Shown here: positions 8,759-17,582 of the stretch, piece by piece
Layout of the letters: each line of letters starts with the position of its first letter
How positions within the stretch are numbered: position 1 is the stretch's first letter
Source: an uncultured Sphingomonas sp.
GTDB taxonomy: Bacteria; Pseudomonadota; Alphaproteobacteria; Sphingomonadales; Sphingomonadaceae
DNA: 64,000 bases
Direction of reading: 5' to 3'
NCBI GenBank assembly: GCA_913776045.1
Contig: CAJYOI010000041.1
Coordinates: forward strand, 62,001-126,000
Notes under the pieces: generated by a model
The model's input: only the letters and a program-made list of their open reading frames with translations
What the model was told of the DNA's origin: nothing
Database searches by the model: none
Position numbers and translations under genes: made by a program

Positions 8759-10230
8759 TGCGTCGCACGATCACGCTGCTCGTTGCGACGGCACTGACCG
8801 GTTGCTCGATGACCCCGACTTACGAGCGGCCGGTAGCACCGGTTCCCACATCCTGGCCGGTCGGCGACGCCTACCTTCGTCAGAACGAAGCCGCGCTGCC
8901 CGCCGTCACCTATCGCGACATCTTCCGCGACGCGCGGCTGCAGCGCTTGATCGAGACGGCGCTTGCCAACAACCGCGACCTGCGGATCGCGGCGGCGAAC
9001 ATCGCCATCGCGCGCGCGCAGTCCCGCATCCAGCGCGCGGCGCGTTTCCCGACGATCACCGCCAGCGGCGACGCCGCCATCCGCAAGGGCGCGGCGCGGA
9101 CGCCCGACGGCTCGGTCGCCTCGGGAGGCGGGATCAACGATAGCTATTCGGCCAACGTCGGCATCAATGCGTTCGAAATCGACCTGTTCGGCCGCGTCGC
9201 TTCGCTCAGCCGCGCGGCGCTGGAGGACTATTTCTCGACTGAAGCCGCCGCGCGCGCAACGCGCCTAGCGCTGGTCGGCGACATCGCCGACGCCTGGACG
9301 ACCTATGCCGCCGACCGCAGCCTGCTGCTGATCGCCGAGCGCACAGCCCGCAGCGCCGAAACCAGCGTCAGACTGACCCGTGCGCGGCTGACCGGCGGGA
9401 TCGCGCCGCGCACGGACCTGCGGCAGGCGGAACTGGTGCTCGCGCAGGCCAATTCCGATCTCGCCCAGCAACGCACCGCGCTCGCGCAGGACGCCAATCT
9501 GTTGCGCCTGCTCGTCGGTACCGACGTCGATCCGGCCCTGTTGCCGGAGTCGATCGAAGCGGTCGTTCCGACGCTCGCCGAACTACCCGCCGGGCTCGAC
9601 TCCGGCGTACTGCTCCGCCGTCCGGATGTGGTGCAGGCCGAATACGATCTGCGCGCCTCCAACGCCCGCATCGGCGCGGCGCGCGCCGCGCTGTTTCCAC
9701 GGATCAGCCTGACCGGTATCCTCGGCTTGGCCAGTGGCGCGCTCGGCAGCCTGTTCAGCGGCAACGCCTTTACCTGGAGCGCCAGTAGCGGGGTCGATTA
9801 CGATATCTTCGCCGGCGGCGCGCGCCGGGCCCAGGTCGATCAGGCCAGAGCGACCTTCGACCGCGATCTCGCGACCTATGAGCGCACGATCCAGACCGCC
9901 TTCCGCGAAGTCAGCGACGCGCTCGCGCGCCGCGGTACGATCGGCGACCAGTTCCGCGCCCAGACCGCGCTGGTGACGGCATCGCGCGATAATTACGTCC
10001 TGTCCGATGCCCGCTATCGCGGCGGCATCGACACGTTTCTGCAAAGCCTGGATGCGCAACGCTCGCTCTATTCCGCCGAGCGATCGCTGGTCAGCACCCG
10101 GCTGGCGCAGGCGCAGAACCTGACCGAACTCTACCGAACGCTCGGCGGCGACGCGTTGCTTGAGACGACCGCGCAAGGACCGAAACCGCTGTCGCCCGAA
10201 CCGGTCGCGACACCGACGCCGCGACCATAG
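8758..10230 (+). CDS. outer-membrane efflux channel lipoprotein (OprM/NodT family)
   Basis: TolC-like outer-membrane duct of the tripartite pump, 490 residues. The N-terminus RRTITLLVATALTGC is a lipoprotein signal, followed by SMTPTYERPVAPVPTSW, the typical NodT/OprM opening. Two repeated coiled-coil halves follow, each with an LRAS.NARIGAARAALFP-type segment. ATG 8758 (TGATG overlap with the pump) is preferred over the GTG three bases earlier. The C-terminal tail is proline-rich. It is the last gene of the efflux operon. Confidence 0.95.
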   Translation: MRRTITLLVATALTGCSMTPTYERPVAPVPTSWPVGDAYLRQNEAALPAVTYRDIFRDARLQRLIETALANNRDLRIAAANIAIARAQSRIQRAARFPTITASGDAAIRKGAARTPDGSVASGGGINDSYSANVGINAFEIDLFGRVASLSRAALEDYFSTEAAARATRLALVGDIADAWTTYAADRSLLLIAERTARSAETSVRLTRARLTGGIAPRTDLRQAELVLAQANSDLAQQRTALAQDANLLRLLVGTDVDPALLPESIEAVVPTLAELPAGLDSGVLLRRPDVVQAEYDLRASNARIGAARAALFPRISLTGILGLASGALGSLFSGNAFTWSASSGVDYDIFAGGARRAQVDQARATFDRDLATYERTIQTAFREVSDALARRGTIGDQFRAQTALVTASRDNYVLSDARYRGGIDTFLQSLDAQRSLYSAERSLVSTRLAQAQNLTELYRTLGGDALLETTAQGPKPLSPEPVATPTPRP

Positions 10231-10269
10231 TCTTCGCTCGCCCGCTTCTGCCGAGCGAGCGCGGGCGCC

Positions 10270-10485
10270 TCAGTCCTCGTCGGGCTCGCGCTCTTCGTCG
10301 TCCTCGCCCAGCAGCGAGGGATCGTCTTCGTCGACGATGTCCAGATCCTCGATCGCGATCGCTATGTCGTCGATCTGTTCCAGCGTCGCGCTGTATTCGG
10401 TGGTTTCGCCATCCTCGTCCTCGATCTGCAGGACATAGCCGTCGGCTTCCTGAGTGATCGAAAACTGGCTGAGTGCCTTGGGCAT
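10270..10485 (-). CDS. small acidic protein, function unknown
   Basis: A 71-residue, strongly acidic protein (the last 30 residues are mostly Asp and Glu). The start is fixed at ATG 10485 by AAGGAGG seven bases upstream. The first 45 residues (FSITQEADGYVLQIEDEDGE) look like a small beta-rich fold, followed by a helix and a polyacidic tail. I do not recognise a characterised family. It lies alone between the convergent efflux operon and a divergent iron-sulfur subunit gene. Its good ribosome site and codon use support it being real. Confidence 0.75.
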   Translation of the reverse strand: MPKALSQFSITQEADGYVLQIEDEDGETTEYSATLEQIDDIAIAIEDLDIVDEDDPSLLGEDDEEREPDED

Positions 10486-10598
10486 CACTGGCCTCCTTCG
10501 CTTGGGAGTTGTTCGTCGGATCGCCTCGTCAAACACCGGATGCCGCGACGCGTTCCGCCTTCCGCGGTGGGATGTGACCAGCTAAGACGTCGGCCGCG

Positions 10599-11141
10599 AT
10601 GACCCGTTTCACCGTCAACAACCAGCCCGTCCACTATGCGATGGACCCGACGACGCCGCTGCTGTTCGCGCTGCGCGACGCATCGAACCTGACAGGCACG
10701 AAATACGGCTGTGGCAGCGGCGATTGCGGCGCGTGTACGGTCGACATCGACGGCCGCGCGGTGCGATCCTGCACCGTAAAGATCGGTGCGCTCGAAGGCA
10801 GCTTCGTCACCACGATCGAGGGACTGTCGCGCGACCGCAACCACCCGCTGCAACAGGCCTTGCTGTCGGCCAACGTCGTTCAGTGCGGCTATTGCATTCC
10901 CGGCATCGTCATGGCGGCGCAGGCGCTGCTGCGCACGAACCGCAATCCGACCGAGGACGACGTCCGCGTCGGGATCACAAACCTGTGCCGCTGCGGCATC
11001 TACCCGCGACTGGTCGATGCCGTGCTGCAGGCCGCAGCCGTGGCGCGCGGCGACGAAACGCTGGAGGCAGCGCCCCCGCCCGACATCGACCCGGCCGACG
11101 CCGCCAAGGACGTGCCCGCCCTCTCCCCCATCAAACGGTGA
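10599..11141 (+). CDS. [2Fe-2S] subunit of a xanthine-oxidase-family dehydrogenase (IorA-like)
   Basis: Small electron-transfer subunit of molybdenum hydroxylases such as isoquinoline 1-oxidoreductase, 180 residues. A plant-type ferredoxin domain has Cys38, Cys43, Cys46 and Cys58 (GCGSGDCGACTVD, then RSC). A helical second-cluster domain follows with VVQCGYCIPGIVMAA and NLCRCGIY. Family members normally work with a large molybdopterin subunit and often a FAD subunit, but neither is encoded nearby. It may pair with a distant gene. No strong Shine-Dalgarno precedes the ATG. Confidence 0.88.
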   Translation: MTRFTVNNQPVHYAMDPTTPLLFALRDASNLTGTKYGCGSGDCGACTVDIDGRAVRSCTVKIGALEGSFVTTIEGLSRDRNHPLQQALLSANVVQCGYCIPGIVMAAQALLRTNRNPTEDDVRVGITNLCRCGIYPRLVDAVLQAAAVARGDETLEAAPPPDIDPADAAKDVPALSPIKR

Positions 11142-11259
11142 CGTGCGGGCCATTCCTGACAAATCGCTTTCAACGCAATTCAGCCACGGCTCACCTCGAC
11201 TCGCATATTCCGGCACCATCGACGAAGGGCCGGGGGACCGGCGTGTGGAGAGTTGGTCC

Positions 11260-12273
11260 ATGAAGAAGTTCATCTTGTCCGCGCTGGTCGCGGCGACCGC
11301 GCTCTCGCCGGTGCTGGCGAGCGCGCAGGAATGGCAGGGCCGCCGCGGTGGCCCCGGTCGCGGAGATGGCGTGCCCCAGGCGGATCGCCCCGCCCCGCCG
11401 CCGCGTCCCGAACGCAGCATGGACTCGTTCCAGCGCCCCGAACGCCCCCAGGGCGGCGGCTTCGATCGCGAAGCCTTCCGCGCCCAGCGTGAAGCGGCGC
11501 GTGCCCAGGCGCAGGCCGGCGGCCAGACGTTCGATCGCGACGCGTTCCGGGCACAGCGCGAAGCCGCCCGCGTGCAGGCCGGCGTTCAAGTGCAGCGTCA
11601 GGACACAGGTCCGCGCCCCGACCGCGACGCATGGCGTGCCCAGCGGGAGGCTCAGCGGGCGCAGGGCAACGGCGGCTTCCGTCCGGAACCCTCGCCCGCG
11701 CCCGTCCCCGGCTACCAGAACTTCCGCCAGGACCGCCGCGACGACCGTCGCGACTTCCGTCAGGAGCGGCGCGAGGATCGCCGCGACCTGAACCAGGGCC
11801 GCGTGACGCCGGAGCAGTTCCGCCAGGACCGTCGTGACGACCGCCGGGACTTCCGCGACGAACGGCGCGACGATCGTCGCGACTGGAACCGTGACCCGCG
11901 GCGGGGCGACTGGAACCGAGGCGGCACCTGGAATCGCGGCTCCGACTGGAATCGCGGCCAGCGCTGGAATCGCGAGTGGCGCAACGACCGTCGGTACGAT
12001 TGGCAGGGCTGGCGCGGCAGCAACCGCTCCGCCTATCGCTTGCCGCGCTACTATCCGCCGCGGGGTTACAACTACGGCTACCAGCGCTTCGGCATCGGTA
12101 TCACGCTGGGCTCGATCCTGTTCCAGCAGAATTACTGGATCAACGACCCATGGGATTACCGCCTGCCGCCTGCCTATGGTCCGTATCGCTGGGTACGCTA
12201 TTATAACGACGCCCTGCTGGTCGACATCGACACCGGCGAGGTCGTGGACGTTATCTACGACATCTTCTGGTAA
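11260..12273 (+). CDS. RcnB-like secreted protein with Arg/Asp-rich and W-N-R repeats
   Basis: A 337-residue exported protein. Signal peptide MKKFILSALVAATALSPVLASAQ at the N-terminus; GGAG sits a few bases before the ATG. Residues about 70-140 hold FDRE/DAFRAQREAARAQ repeats. About 155-250 is a highly charged stretch of DRRDDRRDFR-type units ending in a run of D/TWNRG motifs. The last 75 residues (YRLPRYYPPRGYNYGYQRFG onward) match the RcnB-type domain found in periplasmic nickel/cobalt homeostasis proteins. Metal function is only a family inference, and there is no His-rich metal site. A strong terminator follows. Confidence 0.8.
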   Translation: MKKFILSALVAATALSPVLASAQEWQGRRGGPGRGDGVPQADRPAPPPRPERSMDSFQRPERPQGGGFDREAFRAQREAARAQAQAGGQTFDRDAFRAQREAARVQAGVQVQRQDTGPRPDRDAWRAQREAQRAQGNGGFRPEPSPAPVPGYQNFRQDRRDDRRDFRQERREDRRDLNQGRVTPEQFRQDRRDDRRDFRDERRDDRRDWNRDPRRGDWNRGGTWNRGSDWNRGQRWNREWRNDRRYDWQGWRGSNRSAYRLPRYYPPRGYNYGYQRFGIGITLGSILFQQNYWINDPWDYRLPPAYGPYRWVRYYNDALLVDIDTGEVVDVIYDIFW

Positions 12274-12285
12274 GCCATTGAGGCA

Positions 12286-12319
12286 GGGGCCGGCCGACAA
12301 CGGCCGGCCCCTTGCTTTT
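12286..12319 (+). terminator. rho-independent terminator
   Basis: A perfect 10-bp GC stem (GGGGCCGGCC / GGCCGGCCCC) with a short GACAAC loop is followed by TTGCTTTT. It lies 12 bases after the RcnB-like gene stop and should separate it from the dioxygenase gene. Confidence 0.85.
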
Positions 12320-12346
12320 GCGCGCGGGCCACGCAATCTGCCGGCC

Positions 12347-13027
12347 ATGGCTCGCAAACCTGTCGACAATCCCGACCTGCCCTCCAAAGCCCGTGCCGCT
12401 TTCAGCCAATCGGTCGCCGCACGCCTGGAGGCGAACCCGAACGTGGTACAGGCCAAGGTCCCGAGCGCGCAGGTCTATTATCAGCTCGACTTTCTGAGCG
12501 ATGCCGAATGCGACGCTCTGATTGCGTTGATCGACCGACACCGCCGTCCGTCGACCCTGTTGTCCGACGCGCCCGATCCCGAATACCGGACCAGCGAAAG
12601 CTGCGACATGGATCGCTTCTCGCCGCTCGTCCGCCCGATCGACGAACGGATCGCCGACCTGCTCGGCATCAATCATCCGCATGGCGAAACGATGCAGGGC
12701 CAGCGTTACGCGCCGGGCCAGCAATTCCGCGCCCACCACGATTACTTCCAGGGCAGCCAGCCCTATTGGCAGCGCATGACGCAGGAAGGCGGCCAGCGCA
12801 CCTGGACCGCGATGCTGTACCTGAACGAAGTCGAGGAAGGCGGCGCCACCTGGTTCCCGCAGGCCGGCATCAAGCTCCCCCCGCGCCGCCGAATGCTGCT
12901 CGCGTGGAACAACATGAAGCCGGACGGCAGTCCTAATCCAATGACGCTTCACGAAGGAACCGCGGTGACCAAGGGCACGAAGTACGTCGTGACCAAGTGG
13001 TTCCGCGAACAGCCCTGGTATCTCTGA
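12347..13027 (+). CDS. 2-oxoglutarate/Fe(II) dioxygenase, prolyl 4-hydroxylase type
   Basis: A 226-residue bacterial P4H-like oxygenase. The double-stranded beta-helix core is visible: iron ligands in FRAHHDYF (His-x-Asp) and the distal His in TLHEGTAVTKGTK, with the following Lys placed to bind 2-oxoglutarate. GQRYAPGQQ and TAMLYLNEVEEGGATWFP are standard P4H core segments. Substrate (proline in a protein, or another target) is unknown. ATG 12347 lacks a good ribosome site. It is followed 13 bases later by recJ, probably co-transcribed. Confidence 0.9.
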   Translation: MARKPVDNPDLPSKARAAFSQSVAARLEANPNVVQAKVPSAQVYYQLDFLSDAECDALIALIDRHRRPSTLLSDAPDPEYRTSESCDMDRFSPLVRPIDERIADLLGINHPHGETMQGQRYAPGQQFRAHHDYFQGSQPYWQRMTQEGGQRTWTAMLYLNEVEEGGATWFPQAGIKLPPRRRMLLAWNNMKPDGSPNPMTLHEGTAVTKGTKYVVTKWFREQPWYL

Positions 13028-13040
13028 TCGTCCGCCGCCT

Positions 13041-14795
13041 GTGACGCCCGTGCTCAATATAGACCGCTCGATCCTCGGCCAACCCTGGCGCTGGCGGGGT
13101 CTGGCCGGCGACGTCGGCGGCGGTTTCGTGCCTGACGACTTGGTGACGCAGCTGCTGTTGTCGCGCGGCTGCCCCCGCGACGCGCTGGAAGCGCACCGCA
13201 CGCCCAGCATCCGCGGCTTCATGCCCGATCCGTCGATCTTCCGCGACATGGACCGCGCCGCCGAACGCCTGGCCGACGCGGTCCAGAGTGGTGAAGCCGT
13301 GGCGGTCTTCGGCGACTATGACGTCGATGGCGCGACCTCTGCCGCGCTCGTCATCCGTCTGCTCCGCGACCTCGGCCTCGCCCCTACCGCATATATCCCC
13401 GACCGGCTGATCGAAGGCTATGGCCCCTCCGGCGTCGCCATGCGGCGACTGGGTGACCAGGGCGCCAGCCTGATCGTCACCGTCGACTGCGGCGCGCAGG
13501 CGTTCGACGCGCTGCAGGAGGCGCGCGACGCAGGAATCGACGTGATCGTCGTCGACCACCACAAATGCGCCTCCGCCCTCCCCGTCGCGCACGCACTGGT
13601 GAACCCGAACCGCCTCGACGAAGGGGATGGCGCCGCGCATGGCCACCTCGCTGCGGTGGGCGTCGCCTTCCTGCTGGGCGCGGCCCTGCTGCGCACGCTT
13701 CGCGCCCGCGGTTTCTTCGCGAACCGGGCCGAACCCAGACTACTCGACCTGCTCGATCTCGTCGCGCTGGGCACGGTCGCCGACGTCGCGCAGCTGAAGG
13801 GCCTCAACCGCGCCTATGTCGCCCAGGGCCTGAAGGTCATGGCCAACCGCCGCAACCCGGGCATCGATGCGCTCATCGCCGCCTCGCGCCTGACCCGCGC
13901 CCCGACCGCGACTGACCTGGGCTTTGCGCTCGGGCCCCGGATCAACGCCGGCGGGCGGGTCGGAAGGTCCGATCTCGGCGTCCGGCTGCTCACCACGGAC
14001 GACCCGAACGAGGCCCGCGCGATCGCCGAGGAGCTCGACCGGTTGAACGAGGAACGGCGCGCGATCGAACTCGGTGTTCAGACCGATGCCGACGCCATGC
14101 TCGGCCACGATCGTCAGGTTGCGGTCGTCGCAGGGCAAGGCTGGCATCCCGGCGTCATCGGCATCGTCGCCGGGCGCTTGAAGGAACGTCTCGGGCGTCC
14201 GGCGATCGTCATCGCCATCGACGAAGACGGCGTCGGCAAGGGCTCCGGCCGCTCGATCCCCGGCGTCGATCTGGGCGCCGCGGTCATGGCGGCGAAGGAA
14301 CACGGCCTGCTCGCGGCAGGTGGTGGCCATGCCATGGCCGCAGGGCTCACGATAGACGCCGAAAAGGTCGCCGCTCTCGCCGACTTCCTCGAAGCTCGTC
14401 TGGCCGAAACCGTCGTCCGCGCGTCCGAAAACCGGGCACTTCTGCTCGACGCCGTCCTCGCCCCCGCCGGCGTCTGCCCCGACTTGGTCGAGGCGCTGGA
14501 GGTCGGCGGTCCCTATGGCATGGGCTGGCCAAGTCCCCGCGTCGCCGCCGGCCCGGTGCGAATCGTGAAGGCCAATGTCGTCGGCAACAGTCATGTCCGC
14601 GCCATCGTCGCCGGTAATGACGGTCGCAGCCTTAAAGCCATGGCGTTCCGCGCCGCAGACACTGCGCTCGGCGCCGCCCTGCTCGGCGCCTCGCCAAATC
14701 GCCGCCTGTGGCTCGCCGGCCGCGCCAAGATCGACGATTGGTCCAATACCCGTGCCGCCGAACTCCACATCGACGACGCCGCCTGGGCCGATTGA
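13041..14795 (+). CDS. recJ: single-stranded-DNA-specific 5'-3' exonuclease
   Basis: DHH-family nuclease of 584 residues (E. coli RecJ is 577), used in mismatch and recombinational repair. The catalytic motifs are intact: VFGDYDVDGATSAAL (motif I), VTVDCGAQAF (motif II) and VVDHHKC (the DHH motif). The DHHA1 domain contains GRSIPGVDLGAAV and AAGGGHAMAAGL, followed by an OB-like C-terminal domain. The start is a GTG without a clear Shine-Dalgarno, just after the dioxygenase stop. Confidence 0.96.
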   Translation: MTPVLNIDRSILGQPWRWRGLAGDVGGGFVPDDLVTQLLLSRGCPRDALEAHRTPSIRGFMPDPSIFRDMDRAAERLADAVQSGEAVAVFGDYDVDGATSAALVIRLLRDLGLAPTAYIPDRLIEGYGPSGVAMRRLGDQGASLIVTVDCGAQAFDALQEARDAGIDVIVVDHHKCASALPVAHALVNPNRLDEGDGAAHGHLAAVGVAFLLGAALLRTLRARGFFANRAEPRLLDLLDLVALGTVADVAQLKGLNRAYVAQGLKVMANRRNPGIDALIAASRLTRAPTATDLGFALGPRINAGGRVGRSDLGVRLLTTDDPNEARAIAEELDRLNEERRAIELGVQTDADAMLGHDRQVAVVAGQGWHPGVIGIVAGRLKERLGRPAIVIAIDEDGVGKGSGRSIPGVDLGAAVMAAKEHGLLAAGGGHAMAAGLTIDAEKVAALADFLEARLAETVVRASENRALLLDAVLAPAGVCPDLVEALEVGGPYGMGWPSPRVAAGPVRIVKANVVGNSHVRAIVAGNDGRSLKAMAFRAADTALGAALLGASPNRRLWLAGRAKIDDWSNTRAAELHIDDAAWAD

Positions 14796-14873
14796 GATTT
14801 CCACAGAAAACCTACCAAAACCAGTTGACCCCCGCCCCGTCCCCGCCTAACGGAGCGCAGCCCACGGCGACGT

Positions 14874-14948
14874 GGCCCCTTCGTCTAGCGGTTAGGACGC
14901 GGCCCTTTCACGGCTGAAACACGGGTTCGATTCCCGTAGGGGTCACCA
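14874..14948 (+). tRNA. tRNA-Glu (anticodon TTC)
   Basis: Cloverleaf with a GGCCCCT/AGGGGTC acceptor stem, TAGCGGTTAGGA D-arm and GGTTCGATTCC T-arm. The anticodon loop is CCTTTCACG (anticodon TTC), and CCA is encoded. Confidence 0.95.
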
Positions 14949-15062
14949 TTTCCCGGCATTTTTGGCGGGAGTTGGCGAAATCTGAAATCGGTGAACAGCT
15001 TTTGTCTGTCGGGCTTGCGTCGATCGTCGATCGGCTGTGTCGAATATTCCGCGCCCGAATAG

Positions 15063-17498
15063 TCACCGTATCACGGCCAGCGCTGCCGCCAGGTCTCGCT
15101 TCACGAACGGCTTCGTCAGGCGCGGGATTGCGGGGTCGATGTCCCCCTTGTCCAAATAGCCGGAAATCAGCAGAGTCCTCACGCGCGGATAACGGGCCCG
15201 GACGTGTCCGAGGAACTCCGCGCCCGTCATGCCCGGCATGACCTGATCGGACACGACCAGCCCCGGCGCCTGCTCGCCTTCGTCATCGATCGCACTCAAT
15301 GCGTCGGCGGCGGATGCATAGCCGCGGACGCGGAAGCCGAGGTCGGACAACATCTGCGCTGTCGCTTCGCGTACGACATCCTCGTCGTCGACCAGTATCG
15401 CGGTGCCGGTGAACACCGGTGTTTCCGATGGCTCGACCGACGTAGCCGACAGTCCACCCGCAGCGCATTCAGGCAGCCACAAGCAGATCCGCGTGCCCCG
15501 CCCCAGTGCGCTGTCGATCGTCAGTGCGCCGCCCAGTTGCGCGGCCAGACCATGCGCCATCGACAGGCCAAGACCGGTGCCCCGCCCCACTCCCTTCGTC
15601 GAGAAAAACGGTTCTATCGCGCGACGCTGGGTTTCGGCATCCATGCCGGTGCCGGTATCAGCGACGGACAGACGGACGTATCGTCCGGGCGAAACCGGCG
15701 CGCTGACGGAGGCACCGGCGACGGTCCTATCGACCGATATGCGCAACTGCCCGCCATCGGGCATCGCATCGCGTGCGTTGACGCTCAGGTTGAGCAAAGC
15801 CATTTCGAGCTGATTGGGGTCGGCCAGCGCACTGCCGACGTCCGGCGCCGCCTCGACGGTTACGCGGATTGTCGGGCCGATGGTGCCGGCGATCAGATCG
15901 GACATCCCCCGAACCAGGCCGGCGACATCGACAGGCTGAAGCCGAAGCGGCTGCCGCCGTGCAAAGGCCAGCAGTCGTCCGACCAACGTCTTCGCGCGTT
16001 CCGCCGATTGCAGTGCGCCGGCGATCAGGCGCGCGTCGCGCGGATCGGGCATCTGCTTATGATTCAGCCGGTCAAGCGCGCCCATGATCGGGGTAAGAAG
16101 GTTGTTGAAATCATGCGCGACGCCGCCGGTCAGCTGGCCGATCGCTTCCATCTTCTGAACATGATGCAGCGCTTCCTGGACCTGTTGAAGCTCACGGGTC
16201 CGCGCCTCCACCCGTTCCTCCAGGCTGGCGTTCAACGCGCGCAAGTCCTGTTCGGCCGCGACCCACTCAATGACAACGCGGATGCGTTCGGCGACTTCCT
16301 CCATGAACGCGATCTCATCTGGACGCCAATGCCTCGGCCGCCGGTCGTTGAGATAGACGATCGTCCGTAGCTGGCCGTGGCGGACGAACGGGACGACCAG
16401 GATGGCACGCGTATCGACCTGGCGCGCAGTCCCCTGGGTCGTGTGGTCGTCACTCAGCGCAGAGCCGAACAGATCGTCGATGACGACCGTCTCCCCCCGG
16501 TTGAGTGCGGCGACGATCTTCACGCCGAACGCCGCCGCCGGCAACTGTCCGATCAGTGGTTGCACGGTGCCATCGGCCCAGCAGACGCGATAATCGAAGG
16601 CACCGGCTTCGGGGTCGAGATCGCCGAAGCCGGCCCTGACGACATCGAAATGCGCGCCGAGCAACGCGGCGACATCATGCAGGGCGGCATCCGCATCCTG
16701 CCCGCGCAGGATGTCGGCAATGGTCACGCGCAACGTCGCGCGCGCTTCTCGTCGCGCGGCCCGGCGATAGATGCGCTCGAACTGAACCGCCCCCAGCGAC
16801 ACCGACAGGATCAGGATCGTCAGGCAACTGATACCGACCGCCATATAGGCCTGGCCGAGACTGGTTCGCCCAGCCGCCGCGTCGATCCCGGAGCTCATCG
16901 TAAAGATCGCCGCATGCATTCCTGCATAGTGCATGCCGGCGATCGCGATCCCCATCACGATGGCCGCGAGGAGGCGGCGGTCGATGCGTTGTTCGCGGCA
17001 GGCCAGCCATGTCGCCGTGGTCGCCGCCAAAAGGGCGATGACGATAGAAATGCCGACCCAGACCGGGTCGTACCGCAGCATGGCGGGCATCCGCATCGCC
17101 GTCATGCCGATATAGTGCATCGCAACGGCACCGCTGCCGATCAGCACGCCGGCCCCGACGATCGAGCGCCGGGAAAAATCGTGCCAATTGATCGCCGTAA
17201 ACCCCGCGCCGGTGAAGGCTATGGCGACGGCCAGTGAAACCAGGGTCGGGCCGACGTCATACGTCATCGGCATGCCCGGCATCACGAAGGCCAGCATCGC
17301 GACGAAATGCATCGACCAGATGCCGCCGCCCAGGGCGATCGCGGCGGCCGACCCCCAGATCGTCCGCGCCCGCCCGCGGGATGCGCGGATACGGCTGGCC
17401 AGGCTGAGTCCGGTGAAGGAGGCTAGGATCGCGACGACGATCGACAAAGCCACCAGGAAGCTGTCGTGTGTGCCGTTGACGACCACCGCTGGCACCAT
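15063..17498 (-). CDS. MHYT-GAF hybrid sensor histidine kinase
   Basis: Membrane sensor kinase of 811 residues. Seven N-terminal helices form an MHYT domain with three SMHFVAM/AMHYIGM/GMHYAGMH motifs, thought to bind a metal or gas. A GAF domain, a coiled coil, a HisKA box (GGVAHDFNNLLTPI, His phosphosite) and a HATPase domain (DTGTGMD, GRGTGLGLSMAHGLA) follow. The C-terminal receiver has DDED, LVVSDQVMPGMTG (phospho-Asp) and a conserved Lys (LTKPF). ATG 17498 is chosen over the upstream TTG because GGAAGG precedes it. No partner response regulator or output gene is adjacent. Confidence 0.93.
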   Translation of the reverse strand: MVPAVVVNGTHDSFLVALSIVVAILASFTGLSLASRIRASRGRARTIWGSAAAIALGGGIWSMHFVAMLAFVMPGMPMTYDVGPTLVSLAVAIAFTGAGFTAINWHDFSRRSIVGAGVLIGSGAVAMHYIGMTAMRMPAMLRYDPVWVGISIVIALLAATTATWLACREQRIDRRLLAAIVMGIAIAGMHYAGMHAAIFTMSSGIDAAAGRTSLGQAYMAVGISCLTILILSVSLGAVQFERIYRRAARREARATLRVTIADILRGQDADAALHDVAALLGAHFDVVRAGFGDLDPEAGAFDYRVCWADGTVQPLIGQLPAAAFGVKIVAALNRGETVVIDDLFGSALSDDHTTQGTARQVDTRAILVVPFVRHGQLRTIVYLNDRRPRHWRPDEIAFMEEVAERIRVVIEWVAAEQDLRALNASLEERVEARTRELQQVQEALHHVQKMEAIGQLTGGVAHDFNNLLTPIMGALDRLNHKQMPDPRDARLIAGALQSAERAKTLVGRLLAFARRQPLRLQPVDVAGLVRGMSDLIAGTIGPTIRVTVEAAPDVGSALADPNQLEMALLNLSVNARDAMPDGGQLRISVDRTVAGASVSAPVSPGRYVRLSVADTGTGMDAETQRRAIEPFFSTKGVGRGTGLGLSMAHGLAAQLGGALTIDSALGRGTRICLWLPECAAGGLSATSVEPSETPVFTGTAILVDDEDVVREATAQMLSDLGFRVRGYASAADALSAIDDEGEQAPGLVVSDQVMPGMTGAEFLGHVRARYPRVRTLLISGYLDKGDIDPAIPRLTKPFVKRDLAAALAVIR

Positions 17499-17582
17499 AG
17501 GACCCTTCCCCAATGCTTGCGACGACCTGCTATCCAGCCCCGTGGGGGGCTACCAACGAAACGCCGCCGATGACGTGATCGC

